Below, in pieces: positions 12,386-12,657 of a stretch of 12,657 bases of DNA; position 1 is the stretch's first letter, and each line of letters opens with the position of its first letter. The position numbers were made by a program, and so were the translations under genes. The notes beneath the pieces were generated by a model. It saw nothing but the letters and a program-made list of their open reading frames with translations. It had not been told where the DNA came from and did not search any database. Origin of the DNA: CAYNWK01 sp964400875 (GTDB taxonomy: Bacteria; Chloroflexota; Anaerolineae; Anaerolineales; UBA4823); NCBI GenBank assembly GCA_964400875.1, contig CAYNWK010000127.1:1-12657 (forward strand), written 5' to 3'.

Positions 12386-12657
12386 ATGAAAAAACGTACG
12401 TTATTTAACGTACTGTTGGTCCTGGCCATGGCGCTGGCCGTCTCCCCGGCCGCCTTCGCCCAACCAGGCACCGACCGGCCCCTGCCGGAGGCGGTATCTG
12501 GCCTGAAGCTTGCGTCACCGGCGACTGCATCGGATGCGATCGCGGGGCGCAAAGTGGAACAGAGCCTTTTGACCGGCACGGGTATGAGGCGGGTGATCGT
12601 GCGCCTGGCCGAGCCGGCCGCGGCTGCGGTGGAACGAAGCCGCGCGGCCCAGCAAAA
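12386..12657 (+). CDS. N-terminus of a secreted protein, probably a subtilisin-type (S8) protease
   Basis: The frame runs off the window after 90 codons. It starts MKKRTLFNVLLVLAMALAVS PAAFAQ: a Sec signal peptide with a likely AFA-Q cleavage near residue 25. After a low-complexity Pro/Ala spacer comes KVEQSLLTGTGMRRVIVRLAEPAAA, resembling the first strand of the inhibitor I9-like propeptide that precedes S8 peptidase domains, though other exported proteins carry similar segments. The catalytic part would lie beyond the window. The ATG has GGAGG with 9-base spacing. Codons 4-9 hold a 7-bp hairpin (12396-12402 with 12407-12413). Confidence 0.6.
   Translation, partial: MKKRTLFNVLLVLAMALAVSPAAFAQPGTDRPLPEAVSGLKLASPATASDAIAGRKVEQSLLTGTGMRRVIVRLAEPAAAAVERSRAAQQ

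Overview
The window reads as a roughly 60% GC bacterial chromosome fragment from a draft or metagenome scaffold: 6582-6681 is a run of exactly 100 N. Protein styles point to Chloroflexota, probably Anaerolineae. These include a deoxynucleoside kinase with an EENPFL-type motif next to a nucleotidyltransferase-fold protein, a deazaflavin-type nitroreductase, a Mycobacterium-like CysM/Mec/CysO cysteine route, a YtrA-type GntR regulator with a slipin, and a DUF3052 protein. This assignment comes from remembered family resemblance, not from a search.

Left part (1-4250): the tail of an unidentified + strand gene converges, over a perfect 17-bp hairpin terminator, on a minus-strand deazaflavin-dependent nitroreductase-like gene that carries an apparent 1-base deletion near its 3' end. 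Divergent from it is a two-gene + strand operon: deoxynucleoside kinase, then a nucleotidyltransferase-fold protein. A minus-strand soluble GAF-histidine kinase converges on that operon. The gene-free stretch upstream of the kinase holds a near-perfect ParB-binding parS palindrome (4176-4191).

Middle (4250-6681): a decayed fragment of a multi-TM signalling protein lies behind the terminator of a minus-strand operon of a GntR/YtrA-type repressor, a slipin (SPFH membrane protein) and a small DUF4177 protein. Upstream of the repressor are six tandem 8-bp ATTGTATN units over its probable promoter. A mirrored pair of consensus -35 boxes lies next to them. The second, rightward promoter (TTGACA-16-TATAAT) points straight into the assembly gap.

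Right part (6682-10056): a structured leader with a terminator-like hairpin precedes a tight four-gene operon. It encodes a cysteine synthase of the KDRPA (CysM, CysO-dependent) type, a JAMM/Mec metalloprotease, a 96-aa Cys-containing protein, and a three-domain fusion of a ThiS/CysO-like sulfur carrier, a MoeB/ThiF E1 and a rhodanese. Together they look like a complete protein-thiocarboxylate route to cysteine. The E1-rhodanese would load sulfur on the carrier Gly-Gly end, CysM would attach it to an activated serine, and Mec would release cysteine. The odd point is that the carrier is fused to its own E1, so its Gly-Gly is internal and would have to be freed.

Far right (10057-12657): after a strong hairpin come a PIG-L/LmbE deacetylase with what looks like a leaderless start, a DUF3052-like protein, a second related hairpin, a small lipoprotein, and a long structured leader containing an 11-nt perfect complement of the 16S rRNA tail. 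The window ends in the signal peptide and propeptide-like start of a secreted protein, probably a subtilisin-type protease.
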